Source: Lysobacter avium
Lineage (GTDB): Bacteria > Pseudomonadota > Gammaproteobacteria > Xanthomonadales > Xanthomonadaceae
Length of the DNA: 64,000 nt
Assembly (NCBI RefSeq): GCF_015209745.1
Contig: NZ_CP063657.1
Span: 992,001-1,056,000 of the forward strand
Direction of reading: 5' to 3'
Shown here: positions 8,395 to 16,204 of the stretch, piece by piece
Layout of the letters: every line of letters begins with the position of its first letter
Numbering within the stretch: position 1 is the first letter of the stretch
Made by a program: the position numbers and the translations under genes
The notes under the pieces: model-generated
What the model was told of the DNA's origin: nothing
What the model saw: the letters and a program-made list of their open reading frames with translations, nothing else
The model's database searches: none

Positions 8395-8838
8395 TCAGAT
8401 GCCCGGGTCCCCGGCATCCACCGCGATGTCAGCGGCGTCGAGTTCTGCTATCAGATTCAGGGATTGCGCCCCGACGCCGATCGCGAATACCCGGTCGGCA
8501 CGGGTCTTCAGTACCACCACCCGCTCGCGGGGGCCCACCGGCAGCACCTGCACGATGGACAGGGCAGCGTCGCGGCCGGTCAACTTGTAGCGGCGACGGG
8601 CGAAGAAAAGGATGGCGAACAGGCCAGCGATGACGAGAAGCAAAGGCACCACGACCGCAATCAGGTCCCACATGAATGAGCCGGACGCAGCCGCGGGCGT
8701 ACCGGCCGCGGCCGCCAGGTCGGGGTCAACGGACGTGGCGGCCTGCATCGCTGCCCGGGCAGGAAAACAGCCCAGCGCCAGTAATGACGCGGTGGCGGTC
8801 GCGATGGGGTGGCGCGGGAAGAGGGTCATGTCAGCCAT
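8395..8838 (-). CDS. FliO/MopB-like export apparatus protein
   Basis: This 147-residue protein has a signal-like N-terminus (ASLLALGCFPARAA), an Ala-rich spacer, one strong transmembrane helix (about residues 57-80) followed by RRRYKLTGRD, and a small C-terminal domain (IVQVLPVGPRERVVVLKTRA, then FAIGVGAQSLNLIAELD). The order of helix, basic stop-transfer and beta-rich domain with L-P-V-G-P-R-E-R and I-G-V matches the FliO family. In flagella FliO acts in assembly of the FliP (SctR) core of the export gate. Injectisome loci usually lack it, so its place here next to sctV and sctQRST is unusual. No other flagellar gene is in the window. Confidence 0.75.
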   Translation of the reverse strand: MADMTLFPRHPIATATASLLALGCFPARAAMQAATSVDPDLAAAAGTPAAASGSFMWDLIAVVVPLLLVIAGLFAILFFARRRYKLTGRDAALSIVQVLPVGPRERVVVLKTRADRVFAIGVGAQSLNLIAELDAADIAVDAGDPGI

Positions 8839-8939
8839 CGGAGCGGGACTCGGGCGGGAAGGGCGCGGCTACGGTAGCAGCAAGGCACCTCGGATCCGGA
8901 TGCCGATTGCGGGGACAAGAGTGAGGGGATGGGCTTGGA

Positions 8940-10016
8940 ATGAGCAGTGAAGTGAAAACCGCGGTCCCGCGGAAAACGACATCGCCCGACTCCTGTCCTG
9001 ACCTGCTGGCGGTTTTGGACGGGTTGCCGTTCGCGTGCGCCGCGTTTGATCCGGCCAGCGAGGGACTGGTGGGCGCCAACAAGCGCTACCTGGACGAGTT
9101 TGGTCCGCTGCCGGGGCACGTCGCGCGCGATCAGTTGCTCGCCCACTTCCCCGGCGCCAGCGACGAGGTGCGGCTGGAGCACAACGGGCGCTGGTACGGG
9201 CTGCACTGGAGCAGCATCACCACCGCCGCTGCGTCGTTGGCACTGCTGACCGCGGTCGACATCAGCGAGCGCCTGGAAGTGCTCGACTCGCACAAGAGCC
9301 AGCAGGAAAAGTTGCTGTTCACCTCGCGGATGATGTCGGTCGGTGAAATGGCGGCGACCCTGGCCCACGAGCTCAACCAGCCGTTGGCGGCGATCGTTAA
9401 CTACCTCAACGGCAGCCTGCGCCTGGTCGCGCAGGCTGGCGGCCCGGTGCAGGTGGAGCGCGCGCTGCAGGCCGCGCGCACCCAGGCGGAACATGCCAGC
9501 GCGGTGATTGCCCGGGTCCGCGAGTTCGTCCGCGCCCGCGAACCGCGCCGCTCCCCGCAGGCGCTGGCATCGATGGTCGAGACGGTGCTTGAGCTGCTTC
9601 GACTGGAAGCCGAGCGCCAGCAGCTGCGCATCGACGTGATCCTGCCACCGGTGCTGCCGTCCGCGTGGGCCGACCACGTGATGGTCGAGCAGGTGCTGTT
9701 GAACCTGGTCAAGAACGCGATCGAAGCCATGCGCGAGGTTCCCGCCGAGCGTCGTGCCCTGCGCGTGGAAGGCCGGGTCAACCTGGACGGCGACCTGGAG
9801 GTGCGCGTGATCGACCGTGGCGTCGGCCTGGCCGAGGACGAGCAGGACCAGTTGTTCTCGCCATTCTTCACCACCAAGGCCGATGGTCTGGGAATCGGTC
9901 TGGCGATCTGCCGCTCGATCATCGAGTACCACGAGGGACGCCTGTTCTTTGAACCCCATCCCGACGGCGGCAGCGTGTTCGGCTTTACCCTGCCTACGGC
10001 TCAGGGGCGGCAATGA
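8940..10016 (+). CDS. Soluble FixL-like sensor histidine kinase
   Basis: This 358-residue protein has no membrane segment. An N-terminal PAS-like domain (about 20-110, ending ALLTAVDISERLEVL) precedes a HisKA domain with the H-box at residues 140-149 (TLAHELNQPL, His143) and an HATPase_c domain with N-box (NLVKNAIEAMREV), G1 (DRGVGL), F-box (FSPFFTTK) and G2 (GLGIGLAI). This is the FixL/TodS-type kinase group and would phosphorylate the response regulator 33 bp downstream. Being cytoplasmic, it probably senses an internal redox, gas or metabolite signal; no heme-binding residue is evident. It is the first gene of the plus-strand unit leading into sctQ, divergent from the FliO-like gene. Confidence 0.9.
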   Translation: MSSEVKTAVPRKTTSPDSCPDLLAVLDGLPFACAAFDPASEGLVGANKRYLDEFGPLPGHVARDQLLAHFPGASDEVRLEHNGRWYGLHWSSITTAAASLALLTAVDISERLEVLDSHKSQQEKLLFTSRMMSVGEMAATLAHELNQPLAAIVNYLNGSLRLVAQAGGPVQVERALQAARTQAEHASAVIARVREFVRAREPRRSPQALASMVETVLELLRLEAERQQLRIDVILPPVLPSAWADHVMVEQVLLNLVKNAIEAMREVPAERRALRVEGRVNLDGDLEVRVIDRGVGLAEDEQDQLFSPFFTTKADGLGIGLAICRSIIEYHEGRLFFEPHPDGGSVFGFTLPTAQGRQ

Positions 10017-10049
10017 CGGGCCAGGCGGTTTTCCACACCGGAGGCTGGC

Positions 10050-10667
10050 ATGACTGACGTCGCTGCAATCGCAACGCTTGTCCATCTGGTCGATGACAAC
10101 GACGCGTTCCGCGAATCGATCGCATGGCTGCTGCAGACCGCGGGTTTCGAAGTGCGCGAATATGCCTCGGGGCCGCAGTTCCTCGCCGAGGTGGTGGATG
10201 CGGCCGTGACGGCGTCATCGACATCTTCGGCGCCGGCCGAATGCCTGGTGTCGGACATCCGCATGCCCGAGATGAGTGGCCTGCAGTTGCAGGCCGAACT
10301 GCGCCGTCGAGACAACGCATTGCCGCTGGTGTTCGTGACCGCGCACGGCGATGTTCCGCTGGCGGTGGAGGCGATGCGCAATGGCGCCGCACACTTCCTG
10401 GAGAAACCTTTCTCCGATGACGCGCTGATCGAGGCGATCCGCACCGCCTTGGCCAAGCCGGTAGGCGCGGCCGTGGCGCTGGCCAAGCTGACCCCGCGCG
10501 AGAAGCAGGTGCTGGACCTGGTCGTGGCGAGCAAGCCCAACAAGATCATTGCCGACATCCTCGGCATCAGCATCAAGACCGTTGAACTGCACAGGGCGAA
10601 CATGATGGCAAAGCTTGGGGTACGGTCGGTGCCCGATTTGATGAAGGTGGCACTCGGACATGGCTGA
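10050..10667 (+). CDS. FixJ-family response regulator (receiver + LuxR HTH)
   Basis: This 205-residue protein has a receiver domain with the acidic pair at D15-D16, the phospho-acceptor D69 in LVSDIRMPEMSG, the switch segment FVTAHGD and the conserved Lys in FLEKPF. A LuxR/GerE helix-turn-helix follows (LTPREKQVLDLVVASKPNK, then IADILGISIKTVELHRANMM). GGAGG lies 5 bases before the ATG. Together with the upstream kinase it forms a FixLJ-type two-component system. Its 8-base overlap with sctQ argues that it controls this secretion system, replacing the HrpG/HrpX or ExsA-type control of better-known systems. Confidence 0.92.
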   Translation: MTDVAAIATLVHLVDDNDAFRESIAWLLQTAGFEVREYASGPQFLAEVVDAAVTASSTSSAPAECLVSDIRMPEMSGLQLQAELRRRDNALPLVFVTAHGDVPLAVEAMRNGAAHFLEKPFSDDALIEAIRTALAKPVGAAVALAKLTPREKQVLDLVVASKPNKIIADILGISIKTVELHRANMMAKLGVRSVPDLMKVALGHG

Positions 10668-11781
10668 TGCGGGAAGTGGAACGATCGAGGCGAACCGGGA
10701 CGACGCCGCCGCAGCCGAGACCAAGGTCACCTCGCTGCGTGGGCGCGTGCCGTCAATCGCGGCGTCGCAGCTGCTTCCGCTGCAGGCCTTGTTCGAATAC
10801 CCGCGCCGATGGCATCTGGCCGATGGAGGCCGCCTGCTGTTCTCGCCGGGTGTACCCGATACCGGTGCCGCAACCTTCGCCATCGATGCGGACGGCACGG
10901 GCATGGCGCTGCGCCTGGACGAAGATCGGTCGGCGGAGCGTGCCGGCTTGCACTGGAGCGATTACGAGGGCCGCTCACGCGTGCTCGCCTGGAGCCTGGC
11001 CCAGGAATCCCGGCTGGCGCGCCTGAGCGAAGCGCTGGGAATGGCACTGGTACCGGTGCTGCAGGCGGCCGATGCGTCCTCCGCAGCGGTCGCGACCGAT
11101 GCGGACTCCGGGGATGTCTGGCTCGACTTCGTGGTTGAAGAGCCCGACATCCCCGACGAGCCCAAGCCGCCGGGCCTGAGCGGGCTGCTGCGCCTGCCGG
11201 TCGACAGCCTGGCGCCCCTGCTTGCGCGCGCCGGAGACCCGTACGGCGAGGATCCGCCGGTGCCACTGGGCGCCTGGCCTGGCTTGCCCGCCAACGTGGC
11301 GATTGCTTTTGCCGGACCCGATATCCCCCTTGCCGAATGGCGGACCCTCACGCCGGGCAGTGTCGTTGTTGCCGGTCGCCTGAGCGCGCCTCCGCCGGTG
11401 CACGCGTTCGCTTGCGGACGACGCTGGCCGCTGGCGTCCGACGGTCAGGGTTGGCGCGTGGACGGCCCATCAGAACCTTTGTCACCCCCTCAGGAGAGTT
11501 CCATGACCAGCAACGATGAAGCCGGCGCGCAGCCGGAAGCGGAGGCCCCGGTTGGCGGCGAGGGTATTGAGCAACTGCCGGTCCAACTGCGGTTCGAACT
11601 GGGCGAGCTCGAGCTGAGCATCGCCGAGTTGTCGGCCCTGCAACCCGGATACGTCTTCCCGCTGGCCAGCCGCCTGGAAGGCGCCAACGTGGCGATCCGC
11701 GCCAATGGCCGCAACGTCGGTCGCGGCGAGGTGGTCGCGGTCGGCGACACGCTGGGTATCCGTCTGCTGGCGTGGAGCTGA
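10660..11781 (+). CDS. sctQ: SctQ C-ring / sorting platform protein
   Basis: This 373-residue protein has a variable N-terminal region and a C-terminal SPOA (FliN/YscQ) domain (about 300-373: VQLRFELGELELSIAELSAL, later VGRGEVVAVGDTLGIRLLAW). SctQ forms the cytoplasmic pods that recruit substrates and the ATPase complex. The first SPOA copy is weakly recognisable around residues 190-270. The ATG overlaps the response regulator stop by 8 bases. The sequence from 11492 contains a good internal ribosome site and ATG (see the separate entry), as in yscQ and spaO. Confidence 0.88.
   Translation: MADAGSGTIEANRDDAAAAETKVTSLRGRVPSIAASQLLPLQALFEYPRRWHLADGGRLLFSPGVPDTGAATFAIDADGTGMALRLDEDRSAERAGLHWSDYEGRSRVLAWSLAQESRLARLSEALGMALVPVLQAADASSAAVATDADSGDVWLDFVVEEPDIPDEPKPPGLSGLLRLPVDSLAPLLARAGDPYGEDPPVPLGAWPGLPANVAIAFAGPDIPLAEWRTLTPGSVVVAGRLSAPPPVHAFACGRRWPLASDGQGWRVDGPSEPLSPPQESSMTSNDEAGAQPEAEAPVGGEGIEQLPVQLRFELGELELSIAELSALQPGYVFPLASRLEGANVAIRANGRNVGRGEVVAVGDTLGIRLLAWS
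11503..11781 (+). CDS. sctQ: Predicted SctQ short form (SctQ-C) from an internal start
   Basis: An in-frame ATG at 11503 (codon 282 of sctQ) is preceded by AGGAGAG at 11492-11498. This is one of the best ribosome sites in the locus and is better than the one before full-length sctQ. It would give a 92-residue protein made of a short acidic leader and the complete second SPOA domain. In Yersinia YscQ and Salmonella SpaO the same arrangement yields a C-terminal fragment that joins full-length SctQ in the sorting platform. Seen here: site and frame; production of the fragment is inference. Confidence 0.6.
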   Translation: MTSNDEAGAQPEAEAPVGGEGIEQLPVQLRFELGELELSIAELSALQPGYVFPLASRLEGANVAIRANGRNVGRGEVVAVGDTLGIRLLAWS

Positions 11782-11784
11782 CGC

Positions 11785-12678
11785 GTGGACTTCAGTTCCT
11801 TCTCCCCGGCGCTGATCCTCGTCACCGTCGTCAGCCTTGCGCTGGCGCCGTTCGTGGCGGTGATGGTGACCTCGTTCACCAAGATCGTGGTGGTGCTCAG
11901 CCTGCTGCGCAACGCGCTCGGGCTGCAGCAGGTCCCGCCCAACGTGGTCATCAACGGCCTGGCCATCGTGCTGTCGATCTACGTGATGTATCCGGTGCTG
12001 CTGGACACGCACGCGGCGATCACCGGTCAGGTCCAGTCCACCAGTGCGACCGCGTCGGCCACGCAACCCGGCGCGCCTGAAACCCCCGCTGCGGCCGCGC
12101 TGGCGCTGGTTCCCGGCGTCGAGGTTGCGGTGGACAGCACGGCGCAGATGCTGGGCCCGGCCGGGTCGCAGGTCGCCGCGCAATCCCAGGGCGACAATCT
12201 TGCCGAAGCTGGGGAGGCGGAAGCGGAAGCGGAGCAGGAAGGCGTCGCTGCACTGCCGCCGCTGGCACCGGGCGAGCGCATGGATACCGCCCGCCTGCTG
12301 AAGCTGGTCGAGGTGGGCAAGGAGCCGCTGCGCGGGTTCCTGATCAAGCATTCCAGCGACACCGAACGCGCGTTCTTCCTGCGCAGCGCGCAGCGGCTGT
12401 TGCCACCGGCGCGGCAGGCGGACATCTCCGCCAACGACTTCATTGTGATCGTGCCGGCCTTCACCGTCAGCGAACTCACCGCCGCATTCCAGATCGGCTT
12501 CCTCATCTTCCTTCCGTTCCTGATCATCGACCTGGTGGTCGCCAATATCCTGCTGGCGCTGGGCATGATGATGATGTCCCCCACGATCGTCTCGCTGCCC
12601 TTCAAGCTGCTGCTGTTCGTGCTGATCGATGGCTGGGCGAAGCTGGTGCACGGACTGGTGCTCACGTATGCGATCTAG
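11785..12678 (+). CDS. sctR: SctR export gate protein with unusual periplasmic insertion
   Basis: This FliP/YscR-family protein starts at GTG 3 bp after sctQ. The N-terminal helix (ILVTVVSLALAPFVAVMVTS, then FTKIVVVLSLLRNALGLQQV) and C-terminal half (VIVPAFTVSELTAAFQIGFL, later MMMMSPTIVSLPFKLLLFVL) are highly typical. At 297 residues it is about 75-80 longer than usual SctR (about 215-220). The excess lies between membrane helices 2 and 3 (about residues 84-162), is rich in Ala, Glu, Gln and Pro, and is predicted to be in the periplasm. SctR forms the pentameric core of the SctRST export gate. Confidence 0.95.
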   Translation: MDFSSFSPALILVTVVSLALAPFVAVMVTSFTKIVVVLSLLRNALGLQQVPPNVVINGLAIVLSIYVMYPVLLDTHAAITGQVQSTSATASATQPGAPETPAAAALALVPGVEVAVDSTAQMLGPAGSQVAAQSQGDNLAEAGEAEAEAEQEGVAALPPLAPGERMDTARLLKLVEVGKEPLRGFLIKHSSDTERAFFLRSAQRLLPPARQADISANDFIVIVPAFTVSELTAAFQIGFLIFLPFLIIDLVVANILLALGMMMMSPTIVSLPFKLLLFVLIDGWAKLVHGLVLTYAI

Positions 12679-12729
12679 GCCAGGTGCCGTCAGTCGTGGC
12701 CCCGCCTGGCGCATTTCCGGAGTCCGGCC

Positions 12730-12996
12730 ATGAACGAGGTGCTGGAGCTCACCAAGCAGGCGCTGTGGCTGGTGCTGATCCTGTCCGGACCGCCGATCGC
12801 CGCGGCGGCGATCTTCGGGCTGGTGATCGCCTTCCTGCAGGCGGCGACCCAGTTGCAGGAGCAGACCTTCGCCTACGCGGTCAAGTTGCTGGTGATCGTG
12901 CTCACGCTGTTCATCACCGCATCCCTGCTGGGCGGGACGCTGTTTACCTTCGCCGAGCGCCTGTTCATCGAGTTCCCCGGGCTGGTCAGGCGATGA
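12730..12996 (+). CDS. sctS: SctS export gate protein
   Basis: This 88-residue FliQ/YscS-family protein has two hydrophobic helices (about 12-40 and 50-75) joined by FLQAATQLQEQTFAYAVKLL, the conserved polar hairpin that forms part of the M-gate. It assembles with SctR and SctT into the export gate. Size and position between sctR and sctT are standard; 51 bp separate it from sctR. Confidence 0.95.
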   Translation: MNEVLELTKQALWLVLILSGPPIAAAAIFGLVIAFLQAATQLQEQTFAYAVKLLVIVLTLFITASLLGGTLFTFAERLFIEFPGLVRR

Positions 12997-13072
12997 CCCC
13001 GCGGACCGGCGTGCGCGCACTCGTCGGCAAGCGCGACGGTTTCAGGCCGGCGCAGCCACTGAAGTCCGACTG

Positions 13073-13855
13073 ATGCCCTTTGACGGTGTCGGCAATGCGC
13101 TGCTGGCCCTGGCACTCACGCTGCCGCGGGTCATCGGTGCGTTCGTGATGCTGCCTTTGCTCACCTCGCAGAACATCCCGGCGATGGTGCGCAACAGCTT
13201 CCTGGTCAGTCTTGCCGTGGTGGCACTGCCGATTGCGATGGCCGGAGCGCCGATCGATGCGATGGGCGCACCCATGTGGCCGGTGATCGTGCTCAAGGAG
13301 ATCTTCCTGGGCATGGCGATCGGATTCTGTTTCGGCATGGTGTTCTGGGCGATCGGTGCGGCCGGCAACCTGATGGACAGCCAGGTCGGCATGGCCATGG
13401 CGTCGATCTTTGATCCCATCCAGGGGCACCAGGCGGCGCCCCATGGGCAGTTCCTGTCGCAATTGGCGGCCTGGCTGTTCATGGCCAGCGGCGCGTTCCT
13501 GATCTTCCTCGACCTGCTCCTGTCCAGTTACGCGCTGTGGCCGGTGATGTCCTACTTCCCGCAGATCCAGGCCGAGGGCAGGGAGCTGTTCATCGGCCAG
13601 TTCAGCTATCTGATGACCGCGCTGCTGGTGATGGCCTCGCCGGCGCTGATCCTGCTGCTGCTGGTGGATCTGTCCTTCGGACTGGTCAACCGCTACGCGC
13701 CGCAGCTGAACGTGTTCGCGCTGACGCTGCCGATCAAGGCCTGGGTGGCGACCGGGATGATCCTGCTGCTGATGGGGGTGTACGTGGAGATGGTGCTGAA
13801 GAAACTGGGTGAGAACCGCGCCCTGCTGGAAGTCCTCAACCGGGTGTTTTCCTGA
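13073..13855 (+). CDS. sctT: SctT export gate protein
   Basis: This 260-residue FliR/YscT-family membrane protein has about six hydrophobic helices. Typical family segments include the N-terminal LALALTLPRVIGAFVMLPLL, the conserved GNLMDSQVGMAMASIFDP loop and the polar SFGLVNRYAPQLNVFALTLP stretch before the last helix. It forms the SctRST core complex. It is the last gene of the plus-strand unit starting with the histidine kinase and meets sctU tail to tail with a 36-bp gap. Confidence 0.95.
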   Translation: MPFDGVGNALLALALTLPRVIGAFVMLPLLTSQNIPAMVRNSFLVSLAVVALPIAMAGAPIDAMGAPMWPVIVLKEIFLGMAIGFCFGMVFWAIGAAGNLMDSQVGMAMASIFDPIQGHQAAPHGQFLSQLAAWLFMASGAFLIFLDLLLSSYALWPVMSYFPQIQAEGRELFIGQFSYLMTALLVMASPALILLLLVDLSFGLVNRYAPQLNVFALTLPIKAWVATGMILLLMGVYVEMVLKKLGENRALLEVLNRVFS

Positions 13856-13891
13856 CCGTCCCGCAGTGACGGTGCGCTGCCCAGACCGGCC

Positions 13892-14956
13892 TCAGTCGCG
13901 CGAGTCGCGCACGCCCTCGGCCCAGTGCAGGACCTCGGCGACGGCCTCGAAGAACTCGTTGCTGATGTGGTCGTCCAGCGCGACCTTCTCGTGCAGCCCG
14001 CGCGCCAGTGGAATGTTCTGCAGGATCGGAACCCCGGCTTCCTCAGCTGCCTGGCGGATCATCTCGGCGGTATGGCCTTCGCCCTTGGCGACGACAATCG
14101 GCAGGTCGGTCTCGCCGTCCTGGTAGCGCAGCGCGATGGCGATGTGGGTGGGGTTGGTCACGACGACGTTGGCTCCGCGCACGGCATGCATCATGTTCTG
14201 CTGCGACCACTCCTGATGCAACTGGCGACGGCGCTGTTTGACGTGCGGGTCGCCCTCGCTGTCCTTCAGCTCCTGGCGGATGTCGCGCCGGCTCATGCGC
14301 AGGTTCTTCAGGTACGAGTACTTCTGGTACGAGGTGTCCAGCGCGGAGATGAAGAAGAACACGCAGATTGTCCAGATCACGATCCGCGACAGGCCCTGCC
14401 ACAACGCTGCGCCGATCGCCTGGGGCGGGGAGGTCGGCAGCTGGAGCAGGTCGGGAAGCATCGCGCGTACGACGATCCAGCCAATCCCGATCAGCGCGGT
14501 GGACTTGATGATCGATTTGACCAAGTCCACCAGGTTGTCCATCGAGAACATCTTCTTGATGCCTTCCACCGGGTTGAGCTTGTCCATCTTGGGTTTGACC
14601 TTCTCCCAGCTCAGCAACGGCCCCACCTGGAGGAACTCGATCAGCAGGCCCAGCATCAGCGACATCGCGAGCAGCGGCAGCATCAGCCACAGGAAGGTCT
14701 CGATCGCGGTCTGCGCCAGCAGCGGCAGGCTGGTCTCAAAGGGCTGTCCCAGGGTCGCCAGACTCTGTTCGAACAGGTTGTTGATGCGCGCGTGCATGGA
14801 GCCCACCAGCATCCATGCCGTCACCAGCCAGCCCATCACCAGCACGGTCCCGGTGAGGTCGCGGCTCTTGGAGACGTTGCCTTCCTTGCGCGCATCGAGG
14901 ATGCGTTTTCGGGTAGGGGGCTCGGTCTTGTCGGCGCCTTTGTCTTTCTCCGACAC
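13892..14956 (-). CDS. sctU: SctU autoproteolytic substrate-specificity switch
   Basis: This 354-residue FlhB/YscU-family protein begins with the family N-terminus DKTEPPTRKRILDARKEGNV and has four membrane helices between residues 35 and 215. Its cytoplasmic domain carries the self-cleaving NPTH motif at residues 268-271. SctU wraps around the SctRST gate and switches substrate class after autocleavage. Start is GTG at 14956 with GAGGG upstream. Unlike most loci, where sctU follows sctT on the same strand, it is inverted here and needs its own promoter in 14957-15141. Confidence 0.95.
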   Translation of the reverse strand: MSEKDKGADKTEPPTRKRILDARKEGNVSKSRDLTGTVLVMGWLVTAWMLVGSMHARINNLFEQSLATLGQPFETSLPLLAQTAIETFLWLMLPLLAMSLMLGLLIEFLQVGPLLSWEKVKPKMDKLNPVEGIKKMFSMDNLVDLVKSIIKSTALIGIGWIVVRAMLPDLLQLPTSPPQAIGAALWQGLSRIVIWTICVFFFISALDTSYQKYSYLKNLRMSRRDIRQELKDSEGDPHVKQRRRQLHQEWSQQNMMHAVRGANVVVTNPTHIAIALRYQDGETDLPIVVAKGEGHTAEMIRQAAEEAGVPILQNIPLARGLHEKVALDDHISNEFFEAVAEVLHWAEGVRDSRD

Positions 14957-15141
14957 GGGCGGCCCTCGATTCTGGGAGGATCAGAGGCTAGCATGTGCCC
15001 ACGCCGGTTCCGACAGCCTGCGGATGGACCTGAATACGCCGGCAGCACCCTGGTAGTTACCCCAGATGCCAGGGTCGGCCACACGCGGTACATTTCAGCC
15101 ATCCCTCCGTTCCCGGGTGTTATCGAGGCCAACGCAAACGC

Positions 15142-15471
15142 ATGAACAGCATCGGCAACAGTCCACAACTTGATCGCGCCGGCCTGCAATCGCTCGCCGA
15201 CCGTCTTGCGCTGGATGATCCTGCACGCCATGGCGCGCAACTGCCGACTGCCACTCCTGCGATCGACGAAGCCGCAGGATTACGCAGCCACGCGCCTCCC
15301 GCTCTTGTCGATGCCGGCGAGCAGGCGCTGGGCGTGGCGGCATGGGACGGTGTGGCTGGCGGGCAGCGGATGTTGTCCAGCGACATGGCGCTTCAGGGCA
15401 TGCTCGGTCGCCTCGACCTGGCATCAGCGGTCGATGCCGGCGTCGACGCGGTAGTCGCCGCACTCGGCTGA
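15142..15471 (+). CDS. Small unrecognised protein of the T3SS locus
   Basis: I do not recognise this 109-residue protein. It is acidic, rich in Ala, Leu, Gly and Asp, has no signal peptide or membrane helix, and starts MNSIGNSPQLDRAGLQSLAD. The Ser/Asn/Gln-containing start and the helical C-terminus (MALQGMLGRLDLASAVDAGV) would suit a small secreted component or regulator. It is divergent from sctU and 55 bp upstream of another unknown gene with which it probably forms a unit. The ribosome site is weak (GAGG at 15125, spacer about 13). A role in secretion is suggested only by location. Confidence 0.5.
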   Translation: MNSIGNSPQLDRAGLQSLADRLALDDPARHGAQLPTATPAIDEAAGLRSHAPPALVDAGEQALGVAAWDGVAGGQRMLSSDMALQGMLGRLDLASAVDAGVDAVVAALG

Positions 15472-15526
15472 GGGCTAGCATCGGCCCGACGCAGCGTTTG
15501 GATCCTGCGCGGAGACCGGTTGCCCC

Positions 15527-16204
15527 ATGAATGACATTCCTTCGTCCGACGGACTGCGCTCGGCTTCGGCCAGCCTGGTGGCAGCGCTCGCGTCGCACTC
15601 GGATCCCGAGTACCGGCTGAGCGTGCTCAAGCGGCTCGCACGCCGTCTGGGCGAAGCGCGCTATCCCGTCTTCCTGCGCATACTGGGCGTGATTGCCGAG
15701 AGCGACGATCTGCGCGCGCAGCGGCTCCTTGCCGATACCTTCGGGCTGGCGCTGCGCCGCATGGACCTGCCCGGCGGTGCCTTGAGCTCCTGGGGCGCGA
15801 CCGGCCTGCCCGACAGCAAGACGCCGGTCGCGGCCAGCACCTTTTCCGGCAACTTCTTCGGCGCCACGCCGCAACGTCTGCTGGGCCCATTGGAGTACCT
15901 GGCGGTGTGGCACCTGCAACGCACCCAGCGCCAGTTACTCGGTCGCGACGCTTTTGTACAGGCGACCTCACGTCTGGTCGCGCTGCTCAACCACAGCGAG
16001 GACGCGCGTCGGCTGTATCCGCAGAAGCTCGCCGTTGACGCCCAGAACGAGCTGGAAGGCGCCTACACCCGGACCACCCGCGAACGTCTCGCCGCCATGG
16101 CGGTCGCGTGGCAGTCGGGGAAATCGCCCGAAGAGGTGGCGCGCGCGGCGCTGGGGGTTGCTCCCGACTCACGGGAAGGGCAGTGGGTCGTCCATGATCT
16201 CTAG
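15527..16204 (+). CDS. Unrecognised helical protein at the end of the T3SS locus
   Basis: This 225-residue soluble protein is predicted almost entirely helical, with repeat-like helix pairs in the first 75 residues (YRLSVLKRLARRLGEARYPV, ILGVIAESDDLRAQRLLADT). A Gly/Ser-rich middle follows (about 80-115), then a second helical block (PLEYLAVWHLQRTQRQLLGR, later LAAMAVAWQSGKSPEEVARA). No signal peptide or membrane helix is seen. No family is recognised. Its place between the sct genes and the thrS operon, downstream of a small unknown gene, makes it a candidate secretion regulator or chaperone-like component, but nothing in the sequence proves this. Confidence 0.6.
   Translation: MNDIPSSDGLRSASASLVAALASHSDPEYRLSVLKRLARRLGEARYPVFLRILGVIAESDDLRAQRLLADTFGLALRRMDLPGGALSSWGATGLPDSKTPVAASTFSGNFFGATPQRLLGPLEYLAVWHLQRTQRQLLGRDAFVQATSRLVALLNHSEDARRLYPQKLAVDAQNELEGAYTRTTRERLAAMAVAWQSGKSPEEVARAALGVAPDSREGQWVVHDL

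Noticed and set aside
1..16204. Possibility that the locus is flagellar
   Set aside because: SctJ has a lipobox, an SctI rod and SctK are present, SctD has an FHA domain, and no flagellin, hook or FlhA-FlhF genes occur; only the FliO-like protein is flagellum-type.
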